Shown: positions 37,716 to 48,234 of the stretch, in pieces
How the letters are laid out: each line of letters starts with the position of its first letter
Numbering within the stretch: position 1 is the stretch's first letter
DNA from: SYAN01 sp964406345
GTDB taxonomy: Bacteria; Actinomycetota; Actinomycetes; Nanopelagicales; Nanopelagicaceae
Length of the DNA stretch: 64,000 bases
Assembly: GCA_964406345.1 (NCBI GenBank)
Contig: CAYORK010000003.1
Span: 1 to 64,000, forward strand
Direction of reading: 5' to 3'
Made by a program: the position numbers and the translations under genes
Notes under the pieces: model-generated
Told to the model about the DNA's origin: nothing
The model's database searches: none
What the model saw: the letters and a program-made list of their open reading frames with translations, nothing else

Positions 37716-39307
37716 CTCCGTTCCCCACTTTCATGGACCGTCAGTGGCGCAGTCGTGGACTTCAATTCTCCGTCAACGAGCCACTCTTCGATCCGCACCA
37801 ACCAATGATCATCACTCGATGGGAAGTCCTCGCGCCAATGCGAGCCACGACTCTCCTCTCGTTTCAGCGCCGCCTCGACGATCGCCTCTGCAAGAAGGAG
37901 GAGATTGGTCGTCTCCCATGAGGCGGTATGGGCATCGCTCGATGCAAGGGATCTGATCGAAATCAGCTCTTCCTTCGCTTTGGTCAGACTCTCTTTACTT
38001 CGAACCACACCTGCGCCACGACTCATCGCTTCTTGGATCCTGCGCCGTGCCGATGCATCGATGAGGATCGCCTTCCTTCGATCAGGGGCTACCTTCTTAT
38101 CTCGCCGGATCGAGATCGCGATATCGAAGGCGATACGCGCTCCGAATACCAATCCCTCGAGTAGCGAGTTGGATGCGAGGCGATTAGCACCATGGGCTCC
38201 AGTGCAGGCGGTCTCGCCACATGCATAGAGACCTGGGACAGTACTTCGACCGTTGAGATCGACGCGGATCCCACCAGATGCGTAGTGAGATGCCGGAGCG
38301 ACGGGAATCAGATCCTTCGTCGGATCGATGCCGTGTTCGATACACGAGTGATAGATGGTGGGGAAGCGTTCATTGAAATTCATGATTCCACGTGCGTCAA
38401 GGAAGACATGATCGAGATCATGCTTTCGCATCTGTCTCTCGATCTCCTTCGCCACCACATCTCGAGGTGCGAGATCGGCGAGTGGATGGGCACCCGCCAT
38501 GAATCGCTCACCTAGGTGATTGACGAGGAAAGCACCTTCACCTCGCACTGCTTCACTGATCAGTGGCTGCTGTCCCTTCGATCCCTCACCAAGGAAGAGG
38601 ACAGTGGGGTGGAATTGGATGAACTCGACATCAGCGACCCGTGCACCGGCGCGGAGTGCGAGTGCGACACCGTCGCCAGTCGAGACTGATGGGTTAGTGG
38701 TCTGAGCGAAAACTTGTCCGAGACCACCCGTTGCGATGACGACGGCACCTGCTTCTATCTGTCCGACACCATCTCGACTTCCCTCACCGATCACATGGAG
38801 CGTCACGCCTGCGATCTCTCCTTCATCAGAGAGAAGAGCATCCAAGACGAGTGCATGTTCGATCACTTCGATTCCCTTGTCATCACGGACTGCAGCAAGA
38901 AGTGCACGTGAGACCTCGAGACCCGTGGCATCACCACCTGCATGAAGGATTCGATTTCGAAGATGCCCACCCTCACGAGTGAGTGCGATCTCTCCGGTGA
39001 CCGATCTATCGAAGACAGCACCACGTGCGATGAGTCGACGAACTGCTTCCGGGCCTTCGGTAACCAAGACCTCAACGGCGCTTGGATCACACAGCCCTGC
39101 ACCCGCAGTGAGCGTGTCCTCTTTATGTGCTGCCGGCGAATCACCTGGCCCTAAGGCTGCGGCGATACCACCTTGAGCCCACTTCGTCGATCCCTCATCG
39201 ATATTGGCTTTCGTCACAAGAACGACCGAGAGATTATGAGAGCGGATCTGAAGCGCAGTAGTCAGTCCTGCGACACCGGAACCAACGACGATGACATCAC
39301 ACTTCAT
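37709..39307 (-). CDS. nadB: L-aspartate oxidase
   Basis: 532-residue FAD enzyme oxidising aspartate to iminoaspartate for NAD synthesis. It shows the N-terminal FAD site VIVVGSGVAGLTTAL, EGSTKWAQGGIAAAL, FIQFHPTVLF, and the C-terminal FAD motif GLYACGETACTGAHGANRLASNSLLEG. The open frame runs to 39391, which would overlap panC. MKCDVIVVGSG at 39307, 29 bases after the panC stop, is the natural start. nadA is not in this window. Confidence 0.95.
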   Translation of the reverse strand: MKCDVIVVGSGVAGLTTALQIRSHNLSVVLVTKANIDEGSTKWAQGGIAAALGPGDSPAAHKEDTLTAGAGLCDPSAVEVLVTEGPEAVRRLIARGAVFDRSVTGEIALTREGGHLRNRILHAGGDATGLEVSRALLAAVRDDKGIEVIEHALVLDALLSDEGEIAGVTLHVIGEGSRDGVGQIEAGAVVIATGGLGQVFAQTTNPSVSTGDGVALALRAGARVADVEFIQFHPTVLFLGEGSKGQQPLISEAVRGEGAFLVNHLGERFMAGAHPLADLAPRDVVAKEIERQMRKHDLDHVFLDARGIMNFNERFPTIYHSCIEHGIDPTKDLIPVAPASHYASGGIRVDLNGRSTVPGLYACGETACTGAHGANRLASNSLLEGLVFGARIAFDIAISIRRDKKVAPDRRKAILIDASARRRIQEAMSRGAGVVRSKESLTKAKEELISIRSLASSDAHTASWETTNLLLLAEAIVEAALKREESRGSHWREDFPSSDDHWLVRIEEWLVDGELKSTTAPLTVHESGERRW

Positions 39308-39336
39308 ACTCCAACCAGGAGCCGGGGCAAGAAGTC

Positions 39337-40155
39337 TCACGATCGATCTCCTAAAGAGATCGTGTCGATCAAGCGGATTCCTTCGATCCATCCGGCGATC
39401 AGTGCACGAGGGTTGCTCTTCTTATCGCCATCTTTGATGATTTCGAAAGTCTCTTCATCAATGACCTCTGCATAATCGAGGGAGAAAGCCAGCTCACTTC
39501 GCAAGATCTCTTCCATCGTCTTCTTCGGAGTCGGCGAGTCCATCGCCGCAAGGAGTGCTCGATAGATGACCCTGGCACTCTCTCGACCTTCATCACTAAG
39601 TCTGCGATTGCGTGAGGAGAGCGCAAGACCACTCTCATCACGAACTGTGGGATGAGTGATGATCTCGATTCCCATTCGCTTCGCTAGACCCTTGATCAAG
39701 AAGAGTTGCTGGAAGTCCTTCTCGCCGAAGATCGCGACATCTGGGCGCACGGATTCGAAGAGTCGCTTGACCACAGTCAAGACGCCATCAAAGTGTCCTG
39801 CGCGTGAAGCACCTTCAAGGATCGTTCCAATCACGCCCGAAGGGATTCGCTCTATCTCGCCTGGGTAGATCTCATCGACGCTAGGAGCCCAGATGAACTT
39901 TGCTCCGGCCGCTATGGCGAGCGCTCTATCTGCCTCCAAAGTCTTCGGATACTTCTCAAGGTCAGCGGGATCCTCAAATTGCAAAGGGTTGACGAAGACG
40001 CTGACGATCACAGAGGAAGAGAGCGATGCTGCATGGCGAATCAAAGCTGCATGTCCCTCGTGGAGTGCTCCCATCGTGGGAACGAAGATCACGGGCGCAT
40101 CAAGGCGAGCGCGGAAGGTCTCTAACTCTGATTCGCGCTCAGATGTGGTGATCAT
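39337..40155 (-). CDS. panC: Pantothenate synthetase
   Basis: 272-residue ligase joining pantoate and beta-alanine. Motifs are FVPTMGALHEGHAALIR (HxGH), VFVNPLQFEDPADLEKYP, FGEKDFQQLFLI and SSRNRRLSDEGR. AGGAAGAG precedes the ATG. panD, often placed next to it in actinobacteria, is not here. Confidence 0.96.
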   Translation of the reverse strand: MITTSERESELETFRARLDAPVIFVPTMGALHEGHAALIRHAASLSSSVIVSVFVNPLQFEDPADLEKYPKTLEADRALAIAAGAKFIWAPSVDEIYPGEIERIPSGVIGTILEGASRAGHFDGVLTVVKRLFESVRPDVAIFGEKDFQQLFLIKGLAKRMGIEIITHPTVRDESGLALSSRNRRLSDEGRESARVIYRALLAAMDSPTPKKTMEEILRSELAFSLDYAEVIDEETFEIIKDGDKKSNPRALIAGWIEGIRLIDTISLGDRS

Positions 40156-40195
40156 GGCTATCTCTTCCTGCTCCAGTCCGTGGCGGTACCGGGCA

Positions 40196-40219
40196 ATCCC
40201 TCAGACGAGTGAGAGGGAT
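40196..40219. other. Inverted repeat between folK and panC
   Basis: ATCCCTC and GAGGGAT, seven pairs with a ten-base loop, in the 80 bases between folK and panC. It is a possible attenuator or partial terminator separating the fol and pan-nad parts. Confidence 0.35.
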
Positions 40220-40235
40220 AAGGATAGACCTCTTC

Positions 40236-40685
40236 TTACCAGCCGTTTGCGGCGATAATCTCGCCAAGGCTCCCGTGACCTACGAGTACACCCTCCGGGT
40301 CCACCTCGAACCAAGGAGTGATCACGAAGTGGCGTTGATGTGCTCGCGGATGGGGAAGTGTGAGCGAAGGCGATGAATGAGTCATACCTTCGTAATCGAT
40401 GAGATCGAGGTCGATCGTCCTCGGCGCGTTGGGAACGGTACGCACGCGATCAAGTTCGGATTCGACACGTAACAGCTCCGACATCAACTCCTCCGGAGAT
40501 AACTCCGTATCGGCCAGGAGTACACCATTGAGGTAATCACCTTGCTCAGGTCCGCCGACAGGTTCACTCTCTATCAATGTTGAGATAGCTCCGATATTGA
40601 GATGCTCTCTGAGCAGCTCAATCGCGCGATCAATGTAACTCCGACGATCTCCTAGGTTCGAGCCGACTGCGATCACGACTCTCAT
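40236..40685 (-). CDS. folK: HPPK (6-hydroxymethyl-dihydropterin pyrophosphokinase)
   Basis: 149-residue kinase of the folate pathway. GSNLGDRRSYIDRAIELL at the N-terminus, SEPVGGPEQGDYLNGVL, and the signature RTVPNAPRTIDLDLIDYEG followed by LPHPRAHQRHFVITP. It is coupled to folB by an ATGA overlap. Confidence 0.95.
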   Translation of the reverse strand: MRVVIAVGSNLGDRRSYIDRAIELLREHLNIGAISTLIESEPVGGPEQGDYLNGVLLADTELSPEELMSELLRVESELDRVRTVPNAPRTIDLDLIDYEGMTHSSPSLTLPHPRAHQRHFVITPWFEVDPEGVLVGHGSLGEIIAANGW

Positions 40686-41041
40686 CGTCGAATGGTCACC
40701 GAGATGTCCTTAAGGTCGATCCCAACCGGTGCGTTCGGCTTATGGACCGTCACCTCGATAGCATCAAGGGCGTCGAGGGAGAACTCTGACTTCACTCTCT
40801 CCGCGATCACTTCAGCAAGACGCTCAATGAGATTGAATGAACCAGTCTCAATCAACTCTTTGACTCTGATGGCGACTTTGCCATAGTCGATCGTCGATTC
40901 GATGTGATCACCCTTGCCGGCGCTTGAGAGATCAGCCGTGATCCGGATATCGACGAAGAACTCCTGACCATTCTTCTTCTCATGCTCGAAGAGGCCGTGA
41001 TAACCGAAGCCACGGATACCGGTGATCGCTATCTCGTCCAT
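40682..41041 (-). CDS. folB: Dihydroneopterin aldolase
   Basis: 119-residue folate enzyme. ITGIRGFGYHGLFEHEKKNGQ, ESTIDYGKVAIRVKELIETGSFNLIERLAEVIAE and the late VTVHKPNAP are typical. It overlaps folP by 13 bases. Confidence 0.95.
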   Translation of the reverse strand: MDEIAITGIRGFGYHGLFEHEKKNGQEFFVDIRITADLSSAGKGDHIESTIDYGKVAIRVKELIETGSFNLIERLAEVIAERVKSEFSLDALDAIEVTVHKPNAPVGIDLKDISVTIRR

Positions 41042-41823
41042 CGCTCCACGACCTTGATCGCATCCTTATGTGCCTTGACGCTATGGGTTCGAACACCCCA
41101 AACCCCTTCACGCGCCAACATCGTCGTCACTGCGATCGAGGCGAACTCTCGATCATCTGTGGTCGCACCAGCGAGAAGTTCACCGAGGAATCTCTTTCGC
41201 GAAGCCCCGACAAGGAGAGGGAATCCTAGGAGTGCGATCCGATCCAAACCTTGCAGGAGCTGCCAATTGTGTTCTGGCTCCTTCGCGAAGCCAAGACCAG
41301 GATCGATGATCATCTGATCCGGATCGACCCCTTCGGTGACCAAGACTTCAGTTCGTGTCGCAAGTTCGCGCCGGACATCACTGACCACATCCTTATATGT
41401 GGCCAACTCCGCCATCTTCTCGGAGTGTGCACGCCAATGCATCACCACATATTGCACTTGAGGATTACTGGCAATCACCGAGGACATCTGTGGATCTGCG
41501 AGACCACCACTGACATCATTGACATATCGAGCTCCGGCCTTGATCGCCTCACTCGCCACTTTCGATCGCATGGTGTCGACGCTCACCACCGCACCCAACC
41601 TGACGATCTCCGTGATGACCGGAATGACGCGTCGCAATTCCTCATCCTCATCGACTCTCGTAGCGCCTGGTCTCGTGCTCTCACCACCGACATCGATGAT
41701 GTCGACGCCTTCGGAGATCATCTCCTCAGCGCGCTTGATCGCATCAGGAAGAGCGAGATGCCGCCCACCATCTGCGAAGGAATCCGGTGTGACATTGAGG
41801 ATTCCCATCACGAGCGTGGTCAT
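41029..41823 (-). CDS. folP: Dihydropteroate synthase
   Basis: 264-residue TIM-barrel enzyme, the sulfonamide target. It has MGILNVTPDSFADGGRH, IIDVGGESTRPGATRV, RYVNDVSGG, and the pterin and phosphate sites DPGLGFAKEPEHNW and GASRKRFLGELL. The stop of folE directly precedes the start. Confidence 0.96.
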   Translation of the reverse strand: MTTLVMGILNVTPDSFADGGRHLALPDAIKRAEEMISEGVDIIDVGGESTRPGATRVDEDEELRRVIPVITEIVRLGAVVSVDTMRSKVASEAIKAGARYVNDVSGGLADPQMSSVIASNPQVQYVVMHWRAHSEKMAELATYKDVVSDVRRELATRTEVLVTEGVDPDQMIIDPGLGFAKEPEHNWQLLQGLDRIALLGFPLLVGASRKRFLGELLAGATTDDREFASIAVTTMLAREGVWGVRTHSVKAHKDAIKVVERWTR

Positions 41824-42450
41824 CTATCCCCGATCACGCGATTGGATCAGCGACATCGCCTCTGCTCTCGTCGCTGGGTTATGGAGGATGCCACGGACCG
41901 CACTGGTGACCGTCCGCGCCTCTGGCTTTCGAACTCCGCGCATCGACATACAAAGGTGTTCGCAATCCAAGATCACGATGGCTCCCGCTGCTCCAAGGAT
42001 CTCCATCAATGAGTCTGCAACCTGCGTCGTAAGGCGCTCTTGTACTTGTGGTCGCTTCGCAAAGAGATCGACAAGTCGTGCCAACTTCGACAATCCTGTG
42101 ATGCGACCACTCTCTCCGGGGATATAGCCGATATGCGCGACGCCATGGAATGGAGTGAGGTGATGCTCGCAATGCGAGTAGACCTCGATATCTCGCACGA
42201 TGACGAGTTCCCGATGTCCCGCATCGAAAGTCACTTGCAGGATCTCGCGTGGATCCTGATAGAGGCCGGCGAAGTTCTCAGCGAGCGCCTTCGCTACCCG
42301 ACGTGGGGTGTCGCGAAGTCCGTCGCGCTCGATGTCCTCACCGAGCGCTAGAAGAAGTTCCTTCACTGCGCGTTCTGCTCGATCGAAGTCGAATTCGCCC
42401 TTCGCCCGCCCGTCATCGGGCTCCATCGAGACGTGATTGATCTCGGTCAT
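41824..42450 (-). CDS. folE: GTP cyclohydrolase I
   Basis: 208-residue first enzyme of folate synthesis. The zinc and active-site motif is [23 protein letters not shown], with a late [11 protein letters not shown] (second zinc Cys). It also has [23 protein letters not shown]. It lies four bases after ftsH in the operon, as in M. tuberculosis. Confidence 0.97.
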   Translation of the reverse strand: MTEINHVSMEPDDGRAKGEFDFDRAERAVKELLLALGEDIERDGLRDTPRRVAKALAENFAGLYQDPREILQVTFDAGHRELVIVRDIEVYSHCEHHLTPFHGVAHIGYIPGESGRITGLSKLARLVDLFAKRPQVQERLTTQVADSLMEILGAAGAIVILDCEHLCMSMRGVRKPEARTVTSAVRGILHNPATRAEAMSLIQSRDRG

Positions 42451-42454
42451 CCGT

Positions 42455-44545
42455 TCACTCGCCCTTTGGGGCAGCCTTCTTGCTTCTACGTTTTGGTTTC
42501 TCTTCCTCTGTGATCACTTCTTCTGTTTCATTCGTTCGAACCGGGATTGCAACCGGTGGAAGTGATGAGGGTTTGCGCGCACTCGATCCAGTCCACGCAC
42601 TACGGGGCTCCGGACCTCTCACCTCAGCAAAGATGGTTGCGATCTCTTCCTTGCCAAGGGTCTCCTTCTCAAGAAGTTCGATGACAAGTCGATCGAGAGT
42701 CGCTCGATTCTCCACCAAGATGTCGAAGGCCTCTTGGTGAGCGTTCTCGATCAAAGTGCGGATCTCCTGATCGACGGCACCAGCGATGGCCTCGGAGTAA
42801 TCGCGTTGATGTCCGTAGTCACGTCCCAAGAATGGTGCAGCATCGCTGCTGCCGAGTTTGATCGCACCTAACTTCTCGGTCATCCCGTATTGCGTCACCA
42901 TCGCACGAGCAAGCGTGGTCGCCTTCTCGATGTCATTGGCTGCACCAGTCGTCGGATCATGGAAGACGAGCTCCTCTGCCGCTCTTCCACCCATCGTGTA
43001 CGCGAGTTGGTCAAGCATCTGATTGCGCGTGACCGAGTACTTATCCTCATCGGGAAGCACCATGGTGTAACCGAGCGCATGACCTCTCGGCATGATCGTG
43101 ACCTTATGGACTGGATCGGTATGAGGAAGTGCATGTGCGACGAGTGCATGTCCGCCCTCGTGGTAAGCAGTGACACGACGTTCTTCATCGCTCATCAATC
43201 TGCTCTTGCGCTGTGGCCCCGCCATCACTCGATCGATTGCCTCATCAACTGCGGCGTTGTCGATTACCTTGAGATTGTTGCGAGCGCTCAGTAGCGCAGC
43301 TTCATTGAGGACATTCGCGAGATCGGCACCAGTAAAGCCTGGCGTGCGACGTGCGAAGGCTTTGATGTCGACATCTTCACTCAGTGGCTTGCCCTTTGCA
43401 TGCACAGCAAGTATCGCTTCGCGTCCCTTGAGGTCAGGGCGCTCGATAGCGATCTGACGATCGAATCTTCCGGGGCGTAGAAGGGCAGGATCGAGGATGT
43501 CGGGACGATTCGTAGCGGCGATGAGGACCACACCACCATTCGCCTCGAATCCATCCATCTCGACAAGCAATTGATTGAGGGTCTGCTCGCGTTCATCGTG
43601 TCCGCCACCCATGCCTGCACCACGGTGACGTCCGACAGCATCGATCTCGTCGACGAAGATGATCGCGGGAGCGTGCTCCTTCGCTTGGTTGAAGAGATCG
43701 CGCACTCGCGCCGCACCTACACCGACGAACATCTCGACGAAATCGGAACCAGAGATCGAATAGAAAGGAACCTTCGCTTCGCCAGCGACAGCGCGAGCAA
43801 GAAGAGTCTTTCCAGTTCCAGGTGGGCCATAGAGAAGGACACCCTTAGGGATCTTGGCGCCGATCTCTTGATACTTCTTCGGGTCGGCGAGGAAGTCCTT
43901 GATCTCCTTCAATTCCGCGACTGCCTCGTCTGCTCCGGCTACATCGGCGAAAGTCGTCTTCGGTGAATCAGGAGATTGCAGCCTTGCGCGCGAACGACCG
44001 AATGAGAAGACCCGTGATCCGCCTTGTGCTCGCGAGAGCAAGAAGAAGAGCAGAAAGGCGATGAGCAAGAAGGGTAGGAGTGAGAAGAGGAAGGTGAGGA
44101 AGAGATTCTGTGACGGAACCTCTACATCCCACGGTTTCGGCGGTGGGTTACTAGTGAGAAGTTCAACGATCAGTGGCTCTTGGCCAGTGACATAGGAAGC
44201 TTCGACTTTGGTCGCACCGTCGATCGCCTCGCCTGGCTTGAGCACAGCACGGATCAATTGATCACGATCGACGATCGTCGCTGACTCAACCTCACTTTGA
44301 GAGATCGCAGCGAGAAGCGCGGAGGTCTCTACTCGAGTGAAGCCATCGTTGGATGATGAGACCCTGCCGACGATCGAGACCACGAAGATGCCAAGGATGA
44401 TCCAGAAGAGTGGACGGCGGAGGAATGAACGTGCGCGGGCCGGCACTGGCATGGGATTCGAACGCTTCGTCGAATTCTTCTCAGGCTTATCGGCCTTATC
44501 CGCCTTCTTTGCCTTCTTCGGCTTGAGATTCTTCTTCTCGCTCAT
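42455..44545 (-). CDS. ftsH: ATP-dependent zinc metalloprotease FtsH
   Basis: 696-residue membrane AAA+ protease. A basic N-terminal stretch of 30 residues is followed by transmembrane helices near 48-62 and 150-170 around a periplasmic domain. The AAA core has [18 protein letters not shown] and DEIDAVGR. The zinc site is [13 protein letters not shown] (HEGGH rather than the more common HEAGH), with the third-ligand region downstream. The C-terminal 50 residues are a basic, low-complexity tail. Confidence 0.97.
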   Translation of the reverse strand: MSEKKNLKPKKAKKADKADKPEKNSTKRSNPMPVPARARSFLRRPLFWIILGIFVVSIVGRVSSSNDGFTRVETSALLAAISQSEVESATIVDRDQLIRAVLKPGEAIDGATKVEASYVTGQEPLIVELLTSNPPPKPWDVEVPSQNLFLTFLFSLLPFLLIAFLLFFLLSRAQGGSRVFSFGRSRARLQSPDSPKTTFADVAGADEAVAELKEIKDFLADPKKYQEIGAKIPKGVLLYGPPGTGKTLLARAVAGEAKVPFYSISGSDFVEMFVGVGAARVRDLFNQAKEHAPAIIFVDEIDAVGRHRGAGMGGGHDEREQTLNQLLVEMDGFEANGGVVLIAATNRPDILDPALLRPGRFDRQIAIERPDLKGREAILAVHAKGKPLSEDVDIKAFARRTPGFTGADLANVLNEAALLSARNNLKVIDNAAVDEAIDRVMAGPQRKSRLMSDEERRVTAYHEGGHALVAHALPHTDPVHKVTIMPRGHALGYTMVLPDEDKYSVTRNQMLDQLAYTMGGRAAEELVFHDPTTGAANDIEKATTLARAMVTQYGMTEKLGAIKLGSSDAAPFLGRDYGHQRDYSEAIAGAVDQEIRTLIENAHQEAFDILVENRATLDRLVIELLEKETLGKEEIATIFAEVRGPEPRSAWTGSSARKPSSLPPVAIPVRTNETEEVITEEEKPKRRSKKAAPKGE

Positions 44546-44560
44546 GGGGTGGATGCGACC

Positions 44561-45112
44561 TTATGAGTACATGTGTTTGGCAAGGACGGCGATGAATGGG
44601 AGGTTTCGATATCGCTCATTGAAATCCAAGCCATATCCGATGACGAATTCGTTAGGGATGTCGAAACCGATGTACTTCGCGGTGATGTCGACCTTCGTCG
44701 CCTCCGGCTTTCGCAAGACGGTCAGGATCTCGACGCTCTTCGCACCGCGCGACTCGAGATTCGCCTTGAGCCATGAGAGCGTCAAACCAGTATCGAGGAT
44801 GTCCTCGACGATGAGGATCTCGCGCCCGGTGACATCTTGATCGAGGTCTTTGAGGATTCTCACCACGCCACTCGATTTCGTACCGGCGCCGTATGAGGAG
44901 ACTGCCATCCAATCCATCTCGACATGGCGACCGATCATTCGCGCGAGGTCGGCCATCGCGATCGCGGCACCTTTGAGCACTCCGATCATCAAGAGGTCGC
45001 GTCCTTGGTAATCCTTCGTGACCTGATCGGCTAGTTCTTGGAGACGACGCTGCAGGTCCTCCTCCGTGATGACGACACGATCGATCTCAGATTTCACTGA
45101 CTCGAGATCCAA
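44561..45112 (-). CDS. hpt: Hypoxanthine phosphoribosyltransferase
   Basis: 183-residue purine salvage enzyme. The PRPP-binding motif is ILIVEDILDTGLTLSWL near residue 100; LMIGVLKGAAIAMADLARMI precedes it. It starts with TTG at 45112. AGGAGG about eight bases upstream decides this start. It lies between tilS and ftsH, as in most actinobacteria and firmicutes. Confidence 0.94.
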   Translation of the reverse strand: MDLESVKSEIDRVVITEEDLQRRLQELADQVTKDYQGRDLLMIGVLKGAAIAMADLARMIGRHVEMDWMAVSSYGAGTKSSGVVRILKDLDQDVTGREILIVEDILDTGLTLSWLKANLESRGAKSVEILTVLRKPEATKVDITAKYIGFDIPNEFVIGYGLDFNERYRNLPFIAVLAKHMYS

Positions 45113-45146
45113 AGGACTCCTCCTGATTTCTTCGACAGACTCAAAC

Positions 45147-46133
45147 TCACTCAGTGCTCGACGTGGAGCCCCGCTGGGAGAGCGAAAGTCTGCCCGATTT
45201 TCGCTCCACCTTCACACCACCAGGAAGCGATGAGGGGCCTTGACCATGCCATTCGCTCACAAGGGCCTCAATCGGGGCGATGTGATCTGCGCTCAGCGAG
45301 CCAGGTGGCGCCCCATTGGCATAGATCGCCATTCGAAGGACCCGTGTTCGCACCGCTCGAGGAAGGTGTGCGAGGGATGTGACTTCGATATCTCGAGGAT
45401 CGATGGTGGCGAAGAACTCCTCCGCGAGCGCATCCAGGGCATCGGCATCATCGCGAAGAAGGTCAGCAGAGCGCGACAGCGCATCCACGATGCCAGGGCC
45501 GATCTCTCGTTCCATCTCGACGAGAAGCCTGCGAGCGCGAACTCGCGTGAATCGATCGTCCTCGTTATGGGGATCGTGCCAGTAACCAAGACCGAGATCG
45601 TCACATGTCTGCATCGTCGTCGCGCGATCGATACCAAGTAGTGGGCGAAGGAACATTCCCTTCTTCTCTGCCATTCCGGAGAGAGATCTCGTTCCCGATC
45701 CTCTCGCCAAACCTAAGAGAACACTCTCTGCCTGATCGTTCTTGGTATGTCCAAGGAGAATGAGATCGATACCGTTTCGTTTCGCATACTCTTCCAATGC
45801 ACCATAGCGAGCACGACGCGCAGAACTCTCGAGACCATCGGTAATCTCAACATCGACTTCAAGGATCACCACCTGCTCGATACCGGCTCGGTGCAGAGTC
45901 TCCTTCGCTTCGCGCGCGATCTGATCACTTCCGGCTTGTAGTCGATGATCGACGATAAGAGCTGTGAGTTGATGTGCACCCTCATCCGATTCCAGCTTCG
46001 TCGCGATCGCAAGGGCTAAGGAGTCAGCGCCACCGGAGACTGCGATCCCGATCTTCGAACCAGGCTCGCGCTCCAGGAGAGCGCTACGCACCGCGCTTCT
46101 TACCTGAGCGAGCGCCCTTGATTCCGAATTCAC
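45147..46133 (-). CDS. tilS: tRNA(Ile)-lysidine synthetase
   Basis: 328-residue enzyme that modifies C34 of the AUA-reading tRNA-Ile. It has the PP-loop GIAVSGGADSLALAIAT, the region LLGHTKNDQAESVLLGLARGSG and RPLLGI. The C-terminal domain is short. GTG at 46133 is exactly six bases after TAACCT, whose TAA is the stop of the NlpC/P60 gene, so the mRNA should be leaderless. Confidence 0.93.
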   Translation of the reverse strand: MNSESRALAQVRSAVRSALLEREPGSKIGIAVSGGADSLALAIATKLESDEGAHQLTALIVDHRLQAGSDQIAREAKETLHRAGIEQVVILEVDVEITDGLESSARRARYGALEEYAKRNGIDLILLGHTKNDQAESVLLGLARGSGTRSLSGMAEKKGMFLRPLLGIDRATTMQTCDDLGLGYWHDPHNEDDRFTRVRARRLLVEMEREIGPGIVDALSRSADLLRDDADALDALAEEFFATIDPRDIEVTSLAHLPRAVRTRVLRMAIYANGAPPGSLSADHIAPIEALVSEWHGQGPSSLPGGVKVERKSGRLSLSQRGSTSSTE

Positions 46134-46139
46134 ACCCGA

Positions 46140-46145
46140 AGGTTA
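46140..46145 (-). promoter_or_regulatory. -10 element formed by the NlpC/P60 stop codon
   Basis: TAACCT on minus begins with the TAA stop (46145-46143) and ends six bases before the tilS GTG. Confidence 0.5.
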
Positions 46146-47348
46146 GACCCGGCCTCCATAAGGCATAAGGCCTGGCATCGAGTACATACTCGAGTAGCGA
46201 AGACCCTTCTCTCGGGATCGTGCTTCCCAAACCATTCCATCTCCGGCATAGATGGAGATGTGGTGGATGGTGTTGACGGTTCCTTTGTAGGAGTAGAAGA
46301 GAAGATCGCCAGGTTCGAGTTGGCTCAATGGGATGCGTTTGGTGTAGCCCCAATAGAGCGAAGAGTTGAGTCGATCCCAGTTCGGCCAGCCAAGTCCTGC
46401 GCTGCGATATGCGGCATAGACCAAACCAGAGCAATCGAAGGCATTGGGGCCTTCATCTCCCCATACATATGGCTTCTTCGCAAGGACTTGTCTCTTGGCG
46501 AACTCGACCGCTCTCAGTCGTTGTTCCACACTCGTCCTAACAGTGGCGCGACCAGAGAAACCATCATCGGTCCAGACCTTCGACTGATTCGGAGTCCGTG
46601 TCGCTCGTCGAGAATTCTCTTCTTCAAGGAGAGCGAGTTGTCGCTGCTGCTCAAGAGTGACACGCACTCTTCGCGCTGATGAGAGTTCCTTCGCAAGTTG
46701 GTCTTGGACCTTCTGCAACTTATCGACTTCAGCCTGTTGCTCCGCCTCGGCCGCTTCTGCTTCCTTCTTGGTCTCTTCGACTTTAGCGGTCGCTATCTCC
46801 TGTTGGAGTTTGGTCGCGTCGGCCTCTTCCTTCGCTCCCTCTGCGACTGCCTCTGCGAACTTGTAACGTGTCAATGCCGTCTTGTTGTTCTTGCCCAGCG
46901 AATCAAGGACTGCATAACGATCCATAAGATCCTGCGGGCCATCTGCCTTCAAGAGCGAATCGAGGTCAGTGAAGCCGCCGCCCATGATGTAGGCATTGCT
47001 TGCAAGGCGACCGATCTGATTGTGTGTGGCAGTAACTGCCGCCACTGCTTCGCGATAGTGCTTGGCGGCTGCGTTCGCCTTCTTCGTCGCAACTGTGAGA
47101 TCCGCACGGGCCTTGGCATAACGAGCTTGAGCTGCATCTGCGATCGCCGTCAATTGCTTGAGCGTCTTGGTCGCTGCGCTGAGCCTTGCTCGCGCCTTGT
47201 CAGCAGCAGCCTTCTTCGCCGCTTCCTTCTCTTTAGCCTCGCGAATCTCCTTCAAGGTCGGCTTGGGAGTATTCGCAATCGCGGGCGCGGATATAGGAAG
47301 GAGGAGCGGGATGATCGCTACGAACGCGATCCAACGGCGAGATCTCAC
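46143..47348 (-). CDS. Secreted NlpC/P60 peptidoglycan hydrolase with coiled coil
   Basis: About 401 residues. The signal peptide is RSRRWIAFVAIIPLLLPISA ending near APAIA. A long Ala/Lys/Glu-rich coiled coil runs from about 40 to 245, and the C-terminal NlpC/P60 domain has the catalytic Cys in NAFDCSGLVYAAYRS, GDLLFYSYKGTVNTIHHISIYAGDGMVWEA (His) and a following polar residue. The architecture is like RipA/RipC endopeptidases that cleave the D-Glu-mDAP bond at division. GTG 47348 is chosen because AGGGAG is five bases upstream. Confidence 0.9.
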   Translation of the reverse strand: MRSRRWIAFVAIIPLLLPISAPAIANTPKPTLKEIREAKEKEAAKKAAADKARARLSAATKTLKQLTAIADAAQARYAKARADLTVATKKANAAAKHYREAVAAVTATHNQIGRLASNAYIMGGGFTDLDSLLKADGPQDLMDRYAVLDSLGKNNKTALTRYKFAEAVAEGAKEEADATKLQQEIATAKVEETKKEAEAAEAEQQAEVDKLQKVQDQLAKELSSARRVRVTLEQQRQLALLEEENSRRATRTPNQSKVWTDDGFSGRATVRTSVEQRLRAVEFAKRQVLAKKPYVWGDEGPNAFDCSGLVYAAYRSAGLGWPNWDRLNSSLYWGYTKRIPLSQLEPGDLLFYSYKGTVNTIHHISIYAGDGMVWEARSREKGLRYSSMYSMPGLMPYGGRV

Positions 47349-47442
47349 ATACGCTCCCTGGGGAATTGAGGAGTGGACAGGAGCCAAGGATAAAACAGCA
47401 CACTTGAGAATGCTGGAATCCTGCTGAGAGTGTGTCGGGTTC

Positions 47443-48234
47443 CTAGTTGGCTACGTCACGTCTCTTGAAGAGAACCGATGCGATGATCGCGATCACGATG
47501 AGGAAGATCAGGGCATAACGCATCGAATACTCGTAACTCAGATCCGCACTTCCACCCTGACCGATATTGCTCAGCTGAGTCCCAGGCATGTAATCGGCGA
47601 GCGAGCGGCGGACCGCGACGAGGATCGACTCCACGATCAGGATCCAGATCACACCGATCGAGATGGAACTGATCGGTGAACGGAAGAGGAGTCCGAGGAC
47701 CATACCGACGATGCCATAACCGATGGTTGCGAAAGAGACATTGAGGAAAGAGTTGACGGTGTCCCAGATCGCATCGGAGGTGAACCAAGCATCCGTCTCA
47801 ACACGTGCTCGTGAGGAGAGTGCGTAGGAAAGGCCCATTCCGATCAATGCGGAGAAGATGACGACGATCAATGCGAAGAGTGACATGGCCAGGAACTTGC
47901 CAGCGAGGATCTTCATTCGTGATGGTTGTCTCACCAAGAGGTTTCGAAGCGTGCCGTAGGTGTACTCCTGTGCAGTCTGTGCAGCGAATACGCAGAGCGC
48001 AGCAAGTCCGAGGAGTCCTGCCGATTGCGAGAAGGTGAGTGCGAATCCAGAAGGAAGAGCGAGCATCTCTCGAGTGATCACTTGCCCTCGATCACCATTG
48101 CCGCCGGGATCATCGATCAAGAGATAGATGACTGCAGTCACCATTGCGACCAATCCGCCGACTGCAAGAAGAGTTCCAAGAAGAAGGGTGGGTCTACGCA
48201 ACTTCACCCACTCAGCAGAGAAGACACGAAACAT
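47443..48234 (-). CDS. ABC-2 type exporter permease
   Basis: 263-residue membrane protein with six predicted helices (about 18-40, 72-92, 115-140, 165-190, 200-220 and 237-258). AAQTAQEYTYGTLRNLLVRQPSR is the typical ABC-2 intracellular element. It pairs with the ATPase encoded directly before it. The substrate is unknown. Confidence 0.88.
   Translation of the reverse strand: MFRVFSAEWVKLRRPTLLLGTLLAVGGLVAMVTAVIYLLIDDPGGNGDRGQVITREMLALPSGFALTFSQSAGLLGLAALCVFAAQTAQEYTYGTLRNLLVRQPSRMKILAGKFLAMSLFALIVVIFSALIGMGLSYALSSRARVETDAWFTSDAIWDTVNSFLNVSFATIGYGIVGMVLGLLFRSPISSISIGVIWILIVESILVAVRRSLADYMPGTQLSNIGQGGSADLSYEYSMRYALIFLIVIAIIASVLFKRRDVAN

Noticed and set aside
41251..42012. 253-residue open frame on plus across folP and folE
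   Set aside because: Runs antisense through two conserved enzymes and is rich in His/Asp from the GATC-rich codons.
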